NCBI GenBank assembly: GCA_937915375.1 | Contig: CALDMO010000038.1 | Span: 1 to 26,945, forward strand | DNA from: an uncultured Marvinbryantia sp. | Lineage (GTDB): Bacteria > Bacillota > Clostridia > Lachnospirales > Lachnospiraceae | Direction of reading: 5' to 3' | DNA length: 26,945 bases | Part shown: positions 8,231-16,026 of the stretch, piece after piece | How the letters are laid out: each line of letters starts with the position of its first letter | Numbering within the stretch: the stretch's first letter is position 1 | The notes under the pieces: generated by a model | Database searches by the model: none | Told to the model about the DNA's origin: nothing | The model's input: the letters and a program-made list of their open reading frames with translations, nothing else | Position numbers and translations under genes: made by a program

Positions 8231-9307
8231 ATGAAACGAATTGTTCTGACCGGCGGAGGAACCGCCGGACACGTTACGCCCAATATTGCACTGATGCCGC
8301 GTCTGCAGGAACTCGGTTATGAAATTCATTACATCGGTTCCCACAACGGCATCGAAAAAAATTTGATTGAAGAAATGAATATCCCTTACTATGGCATTTC
8401 TTCCGGTAAACTCAGACGATATTTTGATCTGAAAAATTTTAGCGATCCTTTCCGGGTCATCAAAGGCTATACCGAGGCGCGCAAACTTTTAAAACAGCTG
8501 AAACCGGATATTGTCTTTTCCAAGGGCGGTTTCGTTGCCGTTCCGGTTGTACTGGCTGCAAAACACTGCCATATTCCGGTCATTATTCACGAATCTGACC
8601 TCACGCCTGGTCTGGCAAACAAACTGGCCATCCCGTCAGCGACAAAGGTCTGCTGCAACTTTCCGGAAACTCTGCAGTATCTGCCTGCTGACAAAGCCGT
8701 ACTCTCCGGTTCACCGATCCGTGCGGAACTGCGCAGCGGCAGCCGTGCCGCCGCACTGAAAATCTGCGGCTTTACAGACGATAAGCCGGTTATGATGGTC
8801 ATCGGCGGCAGTCTCGGCTCCGCAAACGTAAATAACGCTGTCCGCGGCATCCTGCCGGAACTGCTGCAGACCTTTCAGGTTATCCACCTCTGCGGTGCGG
8901 ATAAACTCGATCCGTCTCTTGAGCATACAAAAGGTTACGTACAGTTCGAATATATCAAAAAAGAACTGGCCGACCTGTTCGCTCTGGCAGACGTTGTGGT
9001 TTCCCGTGCCGGAGCCAACGCTATCTGCGAGCTGTTAGAGCTGCGCAAGCCAACGCTCCTGATCCCGCTCGGTTCTAATGCCAGCCGCGGTGATCAGATT
9101 TTAAACGCGCAGTCATTCCAGAAACAGGGCTTCTGCGAAGTTCTTTTAGAAGAAAATCTCACCCCGGAGCTTTTGTTGGAAACGATCCGCAAAGTGTATG
9201 ATTCCCGTGCCGAATATATACAGGCAATGGAAAAAAGCAATCTGAACAATGCAATTCAGACCATTACCGATCTGATTGAACAGACTGCCGTTTCCAAAAA
9301 ACATTAG
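8231..9307 (+). CDS. murG: UDP-GlcNAc:lipid I N-acetylglucosaminyltransferase MurG
   Basis: A 358-residue GT-B glycosyltransferase. It adds GlcNAc to undecaprenyl-PP-MurNAc-pentapeptide to form lipid II on the inner face of the membrane. Landmarks are the N-terminal GGGTAGHVTPN loop, FSKGGFVAVPVVLAA, IHESDLTPGLANKLA, VIGGSLGSANVN, the C-terminal SRAGANAICELL, and PLGSNASRGDQ. The start ATG at 8231 has TGGAGG eight bases upstream. An earlier in-frame ATG at 8210 lies ahead of that site, and the open frame further upstream is the antisense shadow of DUF4367. The gene stands alone rather than in a dcw cluster. Its stop overlaps the stop of the convergent sigma gene (9304-9307). Confidence 0.95.
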   Translation: MKRIVLTGGGTAGHVTPNIALMPRLQELGYEIHYIGSHNGIEKNLIEEMNIPYYGISSGKLRRYFDLKNFSDPFRVIKGYTEARKLLKQLKPDIVFSKGGFVAVPVVLAAKHCHIPVIIHESDLTPGLANKLAIPSATKVCCNFPETLQYLPADKAVLSGSPIRAELRSGSRAAALKICGFTDDKPVMMVIGGSLGSANVNNAVRGILPELLQTFQVIHLCGADKLDPSLEHTKGYVQFEYIKKELADLFALADVVVSRAGANAICELLELRKPTLLIPLGSNASRGDQILNAQSFQKQGFCEVLLEENLTPELLLETIRKVYDSRAEYIQAMEKSNLNNAIQTITDLIEQTAVSKKH

Positions 9308-9819
9308 CTTTCTGCAAATTCCCGACCGTATTTTCTTTTCAGATACTGTTTGGCTCTGTACAATCTTGCGCGAAGCATTCCCGGACTGATTCCGAGATGC
9401 TTCGCCGCCTCTTCGCGGTCCATCTGCTCAACAAACAGCAAATCAATTACTTCATACCAAAGCTTGTTCTTTTCTTCCAAATCCTCAAGAATCTCATAGA
9501 TAAACATTTTATCTACGCATTCCTTTTCCATATTCTGAGATTTTCTCTCCGGGAAATTCCCATCCTTGCTGTTTATCAATATTTCGTTTTTTGTGCTTGC
9601 CCTTCTCCAGTAATCTATCACTAAGTGTCTTGCTGTTTTCAGCAGCCACGGCTTTTCTGCCCCTGGTTTCACATTATGCATATTGTTATAGTAAGCCAAA
9701 AATGTCTGCTGACAGATTTCCTTTGCTGTCTCTTCATCTTTCGTCTGAGCCACCACAGCTTTTAAAATCAAGGTTGCATAGCGCTTATATATTTCTGTGA
9801 ATGTCTCATGGTTCATCAT
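9304..9819 (-). CDS. ECF-type RNA polymerase sigma-70 factor
   Basis: A 171-residue sigma factor with region 2 (about 10-80: ETFTEIYKRYATLILK ... AKEICQQTFLAYY ... KPWLLKTARHLVIDYWRR) and region 4 (about 110-165: LLFVEQMDREEAAKHLGIS, then GMLRARLYRAKQYLKRK). The region 1 and 3 domains of housekeeping sigma factors are absent, as expected for the ECF group. It should redirect RNA polymerase to stress or envelope genes, possibly including its own. The neighbouring DUF4367 protein (7255-8139) is the likely regulator, but murG on the opposite strand lies between them. HIT lies 48 bases upstream on the same strand, so the two may share a transcript. Confidence 0.9.
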   Translation of the reverse strand: MMNHETFTEIYKRYATLILKAVVAQTKDEETAKEICQQTFLAYYNNMHNVKPGAEKPWLLKTARHLVIDYWRRASTKNEILINSKDGNFPERKSQNMEKECVDKMFIYEILEDLEEKNKLWYEVIDLLFVEQMDREEAAKHLGISPGMLRARLYRAKQYLKRKYGREFAES

Positions 9820-9867
9820 TTGTAGTATCCTTATTACCTTTGCCGATCTGCATCAGCATTCGTTGTC

Positions 9868-10275
9868 CTATTCGGAAAATTTCTGTAAAAGTTCCTCTCT
9901 GTCTCTCTCCGTCAATTTTCCGGTATTCCAGCCCAGTCCAACCTGATCCTTTTTATTACGCGGAATCAGATGAATATGAAAATGGAAAACGGTCTGTCCC
10001 GCCGCCTCGTGATTATTCTGGACAATATTAATGCCTTCACATCCCAGCACTTTTTCCATCTTTTCCGCCATCCTTTTGGCAACGATAAACGCTTTTCCAG
10101 TCAATTCCTCCGGCATATCACAAATATCCGCATAATGCGCCTTCGGCAGCACCAGCATATGCCCTTTCGCAGCCGGACCTACATCCAGAATCACTCGAAA
10201 TTCCTCATCCTCATATACCGTAGCTGAAGGAATTTCTCCAGCAGCAATTTTACAAAAAATACACTTCTCCGTCAT
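9868..10275 (-). CDS. HIT family nucleotide hydrolase/transferase (Hint-like)
   Basis: A 135-residue histidine-triad protein. The catalytic motif HFHIHLIP is at about 98-105, with KAHY at about 45-48 and VQNNHEAAGQTV just before the triad. The N-terminus CIFCKIAAGEIPS has the CxxC pair often seen in bacterial Hint proteins, which bind zinc. Such enzymes hydrolyse purine nucleoside phosphoramidates and adenylated lysine; the physiological role is usually unknown. AAGGAG is seven bases before the ATG. A divergent promoter (TTGACA, 17 bases, TAAGAT) precedes it. Confidence 0.93.
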   Translation of the reverse strand: MTEKCIFCKIAAGEIPSATVYEDEEFRVILDVGPAAKGHMLVLPKAHYADICDMPEELTGKAFIVAKRMAEKMEKVLGCEGINIVQNNHEAAGQTVFHFHIHLIPRNKKDQVGLGWNTGKLTERDREELLQKFSE

Positions 10276-10325
10276 ATTTTTGCTCCTTCCACGTATTATA
10301 TAATTAGAGAACCATTGTTTCTTAC

Positions 10326-10354
10326 ATCTTAAAATTTATTATTCAGACTGTCAA
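10326..10354 (-). promoter_or_regulatory. Promoter for the HIT gene
   Basis: On the minus strand a perfect TTGACA (10354-10349) is 17 bases from TAAGAT (10331-10326). This places transcription start about 45 bases before the HIT start codon. Confidence 0.55.
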
Positions 10355-10405
10355 TAGCCAATGCGTATGCAAATGCTTTATTGACTTGCTATTAAGGAGA
10401 TTATC

Positions 10406-11083
10406 ATGAAATTTTCAGAAGACTATCAAATGCTGCTTTCAACCATTTCACACGAAATTCGCAACCCGCTCACACTGATCAACAGCTACCTGCAGCTCCT
10501 TGCCGACAGCTATCCGGAAATCACTTCCTGTACATACTGGGATACCATCCACACAGAAATGGAACATTTAATATTACTGCTGCAAGATATTTCCTCTTAC
10601 CAGAACAGCATTCTCCTGTGCCCACAGCCGATCGATTTTGCCGTCTGGCTCGCAGAATACAAAAACACGATCTTGCCGCTGCTGAAGCATTCAAAGATTA
10701 CCTTTGACTGTGAGACTGAAAAAGACCTGCCCTTAATAGAGGTAGATGTCCGCCGTTTCCGTCAAGTATTTGATAATCTGGTACGCAATTCGATCGAAGC
10801 GCTGAACATCTGCCAAAAACCGAATCCATACCTTATGATAAAAGCGTTCATGGATGGGGACATGCTTTGCATCACCGTTACAGATAATGGATATAAGATC
10901 CCGGCCGAACAAATTTCCACACTGTTTGATCCGTTTGTAACCCACAAATCCTGCGGTACCGGTCTGGGACTTCCCATCGCAAAGCGAATTATCGAAGCGC
11001 ATCAGGGAACCATCACACTTGCCTGCAATTCCGCAGATAAGACCACATTTGAAATACGGCTGCCAATAAAAAACCTCCAATGA
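10406..11083 (+). CDS. Sensorless cytosolic histidine kinase
   Basis: A 225-residue kinase that begins directly with the phosphoacceptor helix SHEIRNPL (His16) and has no sensor domain or membrane segment. The HATPase domain shows the N-box (DNLVRNSIEA, Asn124 and Asn128), a G1 box DNGYKIP (160-166), an F-box FDPFVTH, and a G2 box GTGLGLPIAKRI (184-195). The family's usual DxGxG is altered: Lys164 replaces the second glycine. The closest look is to NtrB/sporulation-type kinases. AAGGAG lies six bases before the start. No response regulator gene is adjacent, so the partner is unknown. Its 3' 71 bases overlap the convergent rhomboid gene. Confidence 0.88.
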   Translation: MKFSEDYQMLLSTISHEIRNPLTLINSYLQLLADSYPEITSCTYWDTIHTEMEHLILLLQDISSYQNSILLCPQPIDFAVWLAEYKNTILPLLKHSKITFDCETEKDLPLIEVDVRRFRQVFDNLVRNSIEALNICQKPNPYLMIKAFMDGDMLCITVTDNGYKIPAEQISTLFDPFVTHKSCGTGLGLPIAKRIIEAHQGTITLACNSADKTTFEIRLPIKNLQ

Positions 11084-11639
11084 AGCCGCCAAGATGTGCA
11101 TAATTATCCACGCCGGAATCTGTAAAACCCTGTATCAGAGACAGCACTGCCATTGCGCAGATTCCGCGCCCATTAAGATCTTTGATTCTCCCTTTATAAA
11201 TAAGCACCAGAAAGACCAGCGCTCCGATCACAGCGAAAATCGCTCCGGAAGCGCCGGCAGAAACAACGTAGCTTTCTGCCTTCAAATTCACTGCAAACGA
11301 CAACAGATTTCCTGCCAATCCTCCGCCCAAATAGATACACAGATAACGTACCGTACCCACCTGAACGGTCAGCATATCACCGGCAAAAATCAAAAGCAGC
11401 ATATTAAAAGCCAGATGCTCTATCCCGAAATGTAGAAACATACTGGTCAGCAGACGATAATATTCCCCTTTTTCCACCACATCCGGCACAAACATAGCGC
11501 CGTGTGCCTCCATCAGTACGGCATCGGTCGTACTCCCGACAAAAATACTGAGATATAGAAAAACGACAATATTCAGACAAACAATCAGTAAATTCGCCTT
11601 CTTTCTTGTTTTGACAAAATTCATCAGCTCTTTTCCCAC
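11013..11639 (-). CDS. Rhomboid family intramembrane serine protease
   Basis: A 208-residue polytopic membrane protease with about six hydrophobic segments. The catalytic serine lies in GASGAIFAVIGAL (Ser131) and the catalytic histidine in DNYAHLGGFIGG (His182). HFGIEHLAFNM (70-80) is the conserved segment with the oxyanion-hole-type His/Asn. Rhomboids cleave membrane-spanning helices; the substrate is unknown. The GTG start at 11639 is chosen because AGGAG is nine bases upstream. The ATG at 11720 would add 27 residues and has no ribosome site, and the ATG at 11624 is five codons downstream. The last 71 bases overlap the histidine kinase gene tail to tail. Confidence 0.88.
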   Translation of the reverse strand: MGKELMNFVKTRKKANLLIVCLNIVVFLYLSIFVGSTTDAVLMEAHGAMFVPDVVEKGEYYRLLTSMFLHFGIEHLAFNMLLLIFAGDMLTVQVGTVRYLCIYLGGGLAGNLLSFAVNLKAESYVVSAGASGAIFAVIGALVFLVLIYKGRIKDLNGRGICAMAVLSLIQGFTDSGVDNYAHLGGFIGGFLLAAVFQMWSYLRNCRQV

Positions 11640-11765
11640 AGATTTTGACTCCTTTCCCTGTTTTTTCACTTGTATAATTGTATTTTTTGTATTAAAATGT
11701 AAGCATCCAAGACTGTTCATTATTACAGTTACGGGACAATTTAAAATATAAGGAGGATAATTATC

Positions 11766-11936
11766 ATGGCATATGTAATTACAGATGCATGCGTAAACTG
11801 CGGAACATGCGCAGGCGTATGTCCGGCTGACGCTATCAGCGAAGGTGATGGCAAATACGTAATCGATGCTGATGCATGTCTTGATTGCGGTACATGCGAA
11901 GGCGAATGCCCGACAGGCGCTATCGAAGCAGAATAA
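11766..11936 (+). CDS. 2[4Fe-4S] clostridial-type ferredoxin
   Basis: A 56-residue electron carrier with two near-symmetric halves, each with the CxxCxxCxxxCP pattern: CVNCGTCAGVCP (9-20) and CLDCGTCEGECP (38-49). The eight cysteines bind two low-potential [4Fe-4S] clusters. It probably serves pyruvate:ferredoxin oxidoreductase, hydrogenase or Rnf. AGGAGG (11751-11756) is nine bases before the ATG, and a terminator follows directly, so it is monocistronic. Small size and strong acidity are normal for the family. Confidence 0.97.
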   Translation: MAYVITDACVNCGTCAGVCPADAISEGDGKYVIDADACLDCGTCEGECPTGAIEAE

Positions 11937-11954
11937 TCAAAATCGTCGATTTTT

Positions 11955-11993
11955 AAAAAGCTGCCGGTTTCCAATAGGATCCGACAGCTTTTT
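11955..11993 (+). terminator. Terminator after ferredoxin, probably bidirectional
   Basis: AAAAAGCTG-C-CGG pairs with CCG-A-CAGCTTTTT across a 15-base loop, with a single internal mismatch. A T run follows on the plus strand, and a matching run exists for the minus-strand MerR-type gene that ends at 12001. Confidence 0.85.
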
Positions 11994-12000
11994 ATTGCAT

Positions 12001-12708
12001 TTATTTCCCAAACAATCTGAAAAAACGGCTTTTTTCTTTTGCTGCCGCCACATAACGGCTGTTTTTCTGATGTGTACGGATTACCTCGTCCAGCTTTCGG
12101 AAACGTTCTTCCTCCCGTCGCTCCTGCATATGTAAAAGATAATCTGTTTCTTTAGCGATCGATTCCTCTATGCGCTTCTGCAGTTCATCATTATTATCCT
12201 TTACCACCTTTTCCACAACATCCTCTACCAGCTCCTTAAAAAGCTGAAGCCGTTCCGCGTTTGTCCGCATAGCAATGAGCGCGGCAGTTTCTGACTCCTG
12301 CGTAACCGTCTGCCCCGGATTATTCCCCGGCTGTTCCTTCTCTTGTACAGCTTCCGCCGCAGGCTCTGCTTCCTCTACGCTATCGTCCTGCGCTTCTCTG
12401 ACAGTCTCATCCTCATCTTTTCTGATCTGTATGTGGTCATAATCATACTGCAGTTTCCACTGCGGCTTATCTCCTTCCAGTTTCGCTGTTTCCTGCAGCA
12501 GCACTCTGATTGCCTTGAGCTGCAATCCTTCTTCCTTCAGTCTCTTAACATTTTTAAAAATTTCAATGTTTTCGCGGGTGTAGTATCGATGCCCCAGCTC
12601 TGTCCTGGCAATCGGCAAATCCAGTTCCTCTTCCCAGTATCTCAGCACGTGGGCCTCCACAGCGACCATTTTCGCTGCATCGGAAATCAAATAATGACGT
12701 TCCTCCAC
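12001..12708 (-). CDS. MerR-type DNA-binding protein with long charged C-terminal region
   Basis: A 235-residue protein. The N-terminus is a MerR winged helix (HYLISDAAKMVAVEAHVLRYW, then RTELGHRYYTRENIEIF and LKEEGLQLKAIRVLL). An acidic Glu/Ala/Gln-rich linker follows (about 95-145). Next comes a long helix likely to form a coiled coil (about 148-205), and a basic-aromatic tail KSRFFRLFGK. No cysteine metal site typical of metal-sensing MerR proteins is seen. The layout recalls Bacillus RacA, a MerR-like chromosome-anchoring protein, but that is only architectural similarity. The GTG at 12708 is preferred because GGAGGG lies seven bases upstream; an ATG at 12723 is also in frame. Confidence 0.78.
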   Translation of the reverse strand: MEERHYLISDAAKMVAVEAHVLRYWEEELDLPIARTELGHRYYTRENIEIFKNVKRLKEEGLQLKAIRVLLQETAKLEGDKPQWKLQYDYDHIQIRKDEDETVREAQDDSVEEAEPAAEAVQEKEQPGNNPGQTVTQESETAALIAMRTNAERLQLFKELVEDVVEKVVKDNNDELQKRIEESIAKETDYLLHMQERREEERFRKLDEVIRTHQKNSRYVAAAKEKSRFFRLFGK

Positions 12709-12849
12709 AATACTTCCCTCCATATTCCATTTTATACAGCGCACTTGTAGGCTGCCTTGCTCTCTTTTAAGTATACCATAATCGGCAAATATCCGGCACT
12801 AAAATATTTCGCAAGTTTCGACCTTCCATGTCAAAAAACTTCTGCAAAA

Positions 12850-12875
12850 GAAGCAGCCTCTTCCGAAGCTGCTTC
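12850..12875 (-). terminator. Probable terminator of the xylulokinase operon
   Basis: GAAGCAGC (12850-12857) pairs with GCTGCTTC (12868-12875) across ten bases, 38 bases after the xylB stop. On the minus strand it is followed by only four T residues, so termination may be partial. Confidence 0.6.
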
Positions 12876-12912
12876 CTTCATTTCTATTCTCTTTCCAGTA
12901 TCCCAACTGCTC

Positions 12913-14385
12913 TTAAAGAGTCACTTCATCAAACAGCCCTTTCACAGTCGGATAAATCTTTACAAATTTTGCGTAGCGGTCATTATATTTCTCAACCAGT
13001 TCCGGATCCGGTTCAATCGTATCGATCACCTTCACCAGCTTATCTGCCGCTTCCTTCACATCCGCGAATTCGCCGCAGGCAACTGCTGCCAGCATTGCAC
13101 CGCCGTATCCCGGTCCTTCCTCGCTCTCAATCACATCCACTTTGATACCAAGCACGTTTGCAATGATCTTCTTCCACAACGGACTCTTCGCTCCTCCGCC
13201 ACAGATCTTTGTGCGCTCGATCTTGATACCAAGCGATTTCGCAACTTCAAAAGAATCACGAATTGCAAATGCTACGCCTTCCAGAACAGCCTGCGTCATA
13301 TCCGCACGGGTCGTATCCATTGTCATACCAATAAACGTACCTCTCGCGTTCGGATTGTTGTGCGGAGAACGCTCTCCCATCAGATACGGCAGGAAAAATA
13401 CATGATTTTCACCAAGCTTTTCTATTTTAGCCTGTTCTGCCGCGTACTCTTTTGTACCGATGATCTCATCCATCCACCATTTATTACAGGATGCCGCGGA
13501 AAGCATGCAGCCCATCAGATGATAATTGCCGTCCGCATGCGCAAAAGAATGCAGCGCATTGTTTTCATCCACTCCAAAACTCTTGCTTGATACGAAAATC
13601 GTACCGCTCGTTCCAAGTGAAATATTGCACATACCATCGCCTACCGTACCGGTACCGACTGCTGCCGCCGCATTATCACCTGCTCCGGCTACAATCTTGA
13701 CAGTTTCCGGGAAGCCCAGTTCTTTTGCTACTTCCGGCAGGATCGTGCCGACAGTTTCATAGCTTTCAAAGATTTTCGGAACCTGCGCTTCTGTAATACC
13801 GCAGATTTCCAGCATTTCTTTCGACCAGCATTTATTTTTTACATCAAAAATCAGCATACCGGATGCATCAGAAACGTCCGTGCAGTATACGCCGGAAAGC
13901 TTGAACGCAATATAATCCTTCGGCAGAAGCACCATGTTCAGCTTCGCAAAATTGTCCGGTTCCTCTTCCTTCATCCAAAGGATCTTCGGAGCCGTAAAAC
14001 CTGCAAACGCGATATTTGCGGTATACTCGGACAACTTATCTTTTCCGATTACGTTGTTCAGGTAATCCGTCTGTTTCTGTGTACGTCCATCATTCCAGAG
14101 AATTGCCGGACGGATCACATTGTCATCTTTGTCCAGCGCAACCAGACCGTGCATCTGTCCGCCGAAACTGATGCCCGCAATCTGGTTCTTGTCGCAGTCT
14201 GCTGTCAGTTCCTTTAAACCTTCCATAACACCGTTCCACCAGTCCTCCGGCTTCTGTTCAGACCAGCCCGGATGCGGAAAATACAGCGGATACTCCTTGG
14301 AAACCACATTTTCAATTTTACCCTCAGAATTCATCAGAAGCAGCTTTACCGCTGATGTACCAAGGTCTACGCCTATATAAAGCAT
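12913..14385 (-). CDS. xylB: Xylulokinase (FGGY family)
   Basis: A 490-residue sugar kinase that phosphorylates D-xylulose to D-xylulose 5-phosphate using ATP. Family marks are the N-terminal phosphate loop GVDLGTSAVK (5-14), GISFGGQMHGLV (about 70-81), ILWNDGRT, the catalytic-loop AGAGDNAAAAVGTG (about 234-247, with the conserved Asp), ISLGTSGTIF, and the C-terminal ICGGGAKSPLWKKIIANVL. Length matches XylB. AGGAGG is eight bases before the ATG. It is the third gene of an operon under the XylR-type operator and is separated from the isomerase gene by 112 bases with a large hairpin. Another ketopentose (ribulose, fuculose) as substrate is less likely but possible. Confidence 0.9.
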   Translation of the reverse strand: MLYIGVDLGTSAVKLLLMNSEGKIENVVSKEYPLYFPHPGWSEQKPEDWWNGVMEGLKELTADCDKNQIAGISFGGQMHGLVALDKDDNVIRPAILWNDGRTQKQTDYLNNVIGKDKLSEYTANIAFAGFTAPKILWMKEEEPDNFAKLNMVLLPKDYIAFKLSGVYCTDVSDASGMLIFDVKNKCWSKEMLEICGITEAQVPKIFESYETVGTILPEVAKELGFPETVKIVAGAGDNAAAAVGTGTVGDGMCNISLGTSGTIFVSSKSFGVDENNALHSFAHADGNYHLMGCMLSAASCNKWWMDEIIGTKEYAAEQAKIEKLGENHVFFLPYLMGERSPHNNPNARGTFIGMTMDTTRADMTQAVLEGVAFAIRDSFEVAKSLGIKIERTKICGGGAKSPLWKKIIANVLGIKVDVIESEEGPGYGGAMLAAVACGEFADVKEAADKLVKVIDTIEPDPELVEKYNDRYAKFVKIYPTVKGLFDEVTL

Positions 14386-14425
14386 TGTAAAATCCTCCTG
14401 TTTATATCAATCCTTCAAACAAATA

Positions 14426-14469
14426 GACCGATAGCAGTCATAATAGCTGCTATTTGACTACTATCGGTC
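14426..14469. repeat. Long imperfect hairpin between isomerase and xylB
   Basis: Arms GACCGATAG-C-AGTCA (14426-14440) and TGACT-A-CTATCGGTC (14455-14469) pair with one mismatch. The interior AATAGC-T-GCTATT extends the stem almost to the tip with a single bulged base. On the minus-strand mRNA it is followed by a U-containing but interrupted stretch, so it could be a leaky terminator or an mRNA-stabilising structure that sets xylB level relative to the isomerase. Confidence 0.8.
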
Positions 14470-14497
14470 GTACCTGTTCCTATTTTTTAATCAAATT

Positions 14498-15985
14498 TTA
14501 TGCAAACGGATTCTCTGTCGGATAACGAACGCCTGCCGGCTGATTGTATCCGATTTCCTTTACATCAACGCCAAGCATCTTAAATACTTCATAGAGCGCT
14601 TTGCCATGATGTCCGAATGCTACTGCTCCATGATGCGGATATCCGCCTTCGATCAGTACATGACGGTAGAATCTGCCCATTTCCGGAATTGCGAAAATAC
14701 CGATTCCTCCAAAGGATTTTGTTGCAACCGGAAGTACTTCTCCGTGTGCGATATATGCGCGCAGTTTATTGTCAGCAGTGCTCTGCAGACGATAGAATGT
14801 GATATCACCCGGCTGAATATCTCCTTCCAGTGTACCCTGTGTCACTTCTTCCGGAAGCGCTCTTGCCATGATCATCTGATATTTCATTGCGCAGGAAGAC
14901 AGTTTACCGGAGTTTGTATTTCCACAGTGGAATCCCATAAAGGTATCCTTATGTGTATAATTAAATTTGCCTTCGATAGATTCTTTGTACATATCCTTCG
15001 GAACAGAGTTGTTGATATCAAGCAGTGTAACCGTATCGTTACTTACTGCAGTACCGATAAACTCAGAAAGTGTTCCGTAAATATCTACTTCACAGGATAC
15101 CGGAATACCGCGTCCTGTCAGACGGCTGTTTACATAGCACGGAACAAATCCGAACTGTGTCTGGAATGCCGGCCAGCATTTGCTTGTCAGAGCTACATAT
15201 TTTCTGTATCCTCTGTGAGCTTCTACCCAGTCAAGCAGTGTCAGTTCATACTGAGCCAGTTTCGGCAGGATTTCCGGTTTCATATTGCCTTCGCCCAGTT
15301 CTTTTTCCATATCTGCAACAACTTCCGGGATACGCGGATCGCCAGCATGTTTGTTGAAGGATTCAAACAGGTCAAGTTCGGAGTTTTCTTCAATCTCGAT
15401 ACCCATGTTAAACAGCTGTTTGATCGGTGCGTTACAAGCCATAAAGTTCAGCGGACGCGGACCAAAGCTGATGATCTTTAAATCTTTTACGCCGATGTAA
15501 GCGCGTGCGATCGGAAGGAATTCTTCGATCATATCTGCGCAGTCTTCTGCATCGCCTACCGGATATTCCGGAATGTAGTATCCTTCTACATTTCTCAGCT
15601 GCAGGTTATAGCTTGCATTCAGCATACCGCAGTATGCGTCGCCGCGTCCCTGAATCAGATCGTTCTGGGTTTCTTCTGCCGCTGCGATAAACATTTTCGG
15701 TCCATCAAAATGTTTTGCAAGCAGTGTCTCGGAAATTTCCGGACCAAAGTTGCCAAGATATACAACAAGTGCGTTACAGCCTGCTGCCTTTACATCTTCC
15801 AGAGCCTGAACCATATGGATCTCGCTCTCAACGATACAGATCGGGCATTCATAAATATTTTTTGCGTCATATTTTTTTGCGTAAGCGTCTACAAGCGCTT
15901 TTCTTCTGTTTACGGACAGAGATTCCGGGAAGCAGTCACGGCTAACCGCAACAATTCCGATTTTTACTTCTGGCATGTTAAACAT
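14498..15985 (-). CDS. L-fucose/L-arabinose isomerase family protein (COG2407-like)
   Basis: A 495-residue aldose-ketose isomerase of the FucI/AraA superfamily. Recognisable parts are the N-terminal Rossmann-like domain (VKIGIVAVSRDCFPES), NALVVYLGNFGPE, FGPRPLNFMACN in the middle domain, the likely metal/active-site block CEVDIYGTLSEFIG, FMGFHCGNT, and the C-terminal HHGAVAFGHHGKALYEVF. It is shorter than E. coli FucI and is not the canonical XylA fold. The enzyme should interconvert an aldopentose or deoxyhexose with its ketose. Pairing with xylulokinase suggests a product that can become xylulose 5-phosphate, but the true substrate is unclear. The ATG at 15985 is nine bases after AGGAGG; an ATG at 15994 abuts that site. 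Confidence 0.85.
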   Translation of the reverse strand: MFNMPEVKIGIVAVSRDCFPESLSVNRRKALVDAYAKKYDAKNIYECPICIVESEIHMVQALEDVKAAGCNALVVYLGNFGPEISETLLAKHFDGPKMFIAAAEETQNDLIQGRGDAYCGMLNASYNLQLRNVEGYYIPEYPVGDAEDCADMIEEFLPIARAYIGVKDLKIISFGPRPLNFMACNAPIKQLFNMGIEIEENSELDLFESFNKHAGDPRIPEVVADMEKELGEGNMKPEILPKLAQYELTLLDWVEAHRGYRKYVALTSKCWPAFQTQFGFVPCYVNSRLTGRGIPVSCEVDIYGTLSEFIGTAVSNDTVTLLDINNSVPKDMYKESIEGKFNYTHKDTFMGFHCGNTNSGKLSSCAMKYQMIMARALPEEVTQGTLEGDIQPGDITFYRLQSTADNKLRAYIAHGEVLPVATKSFGGIGIFAIPEMGRFYRHVLIEGGYPHHGAVAFGHHGKALYEVFKMLGVDVKEIGYNQPAGVRYPTENPFA

Positions 15986-16026
15986 TTTTATCATCCTCCT
16001 AATATTCTTTTTTATATAAATCTCTC

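Noticed and set aside
14606..15481. 291-residue open frame on the plus strand
   Set aside because: It is antisense to the isomerase gene, which has clear family motifs and a good ribosome site.
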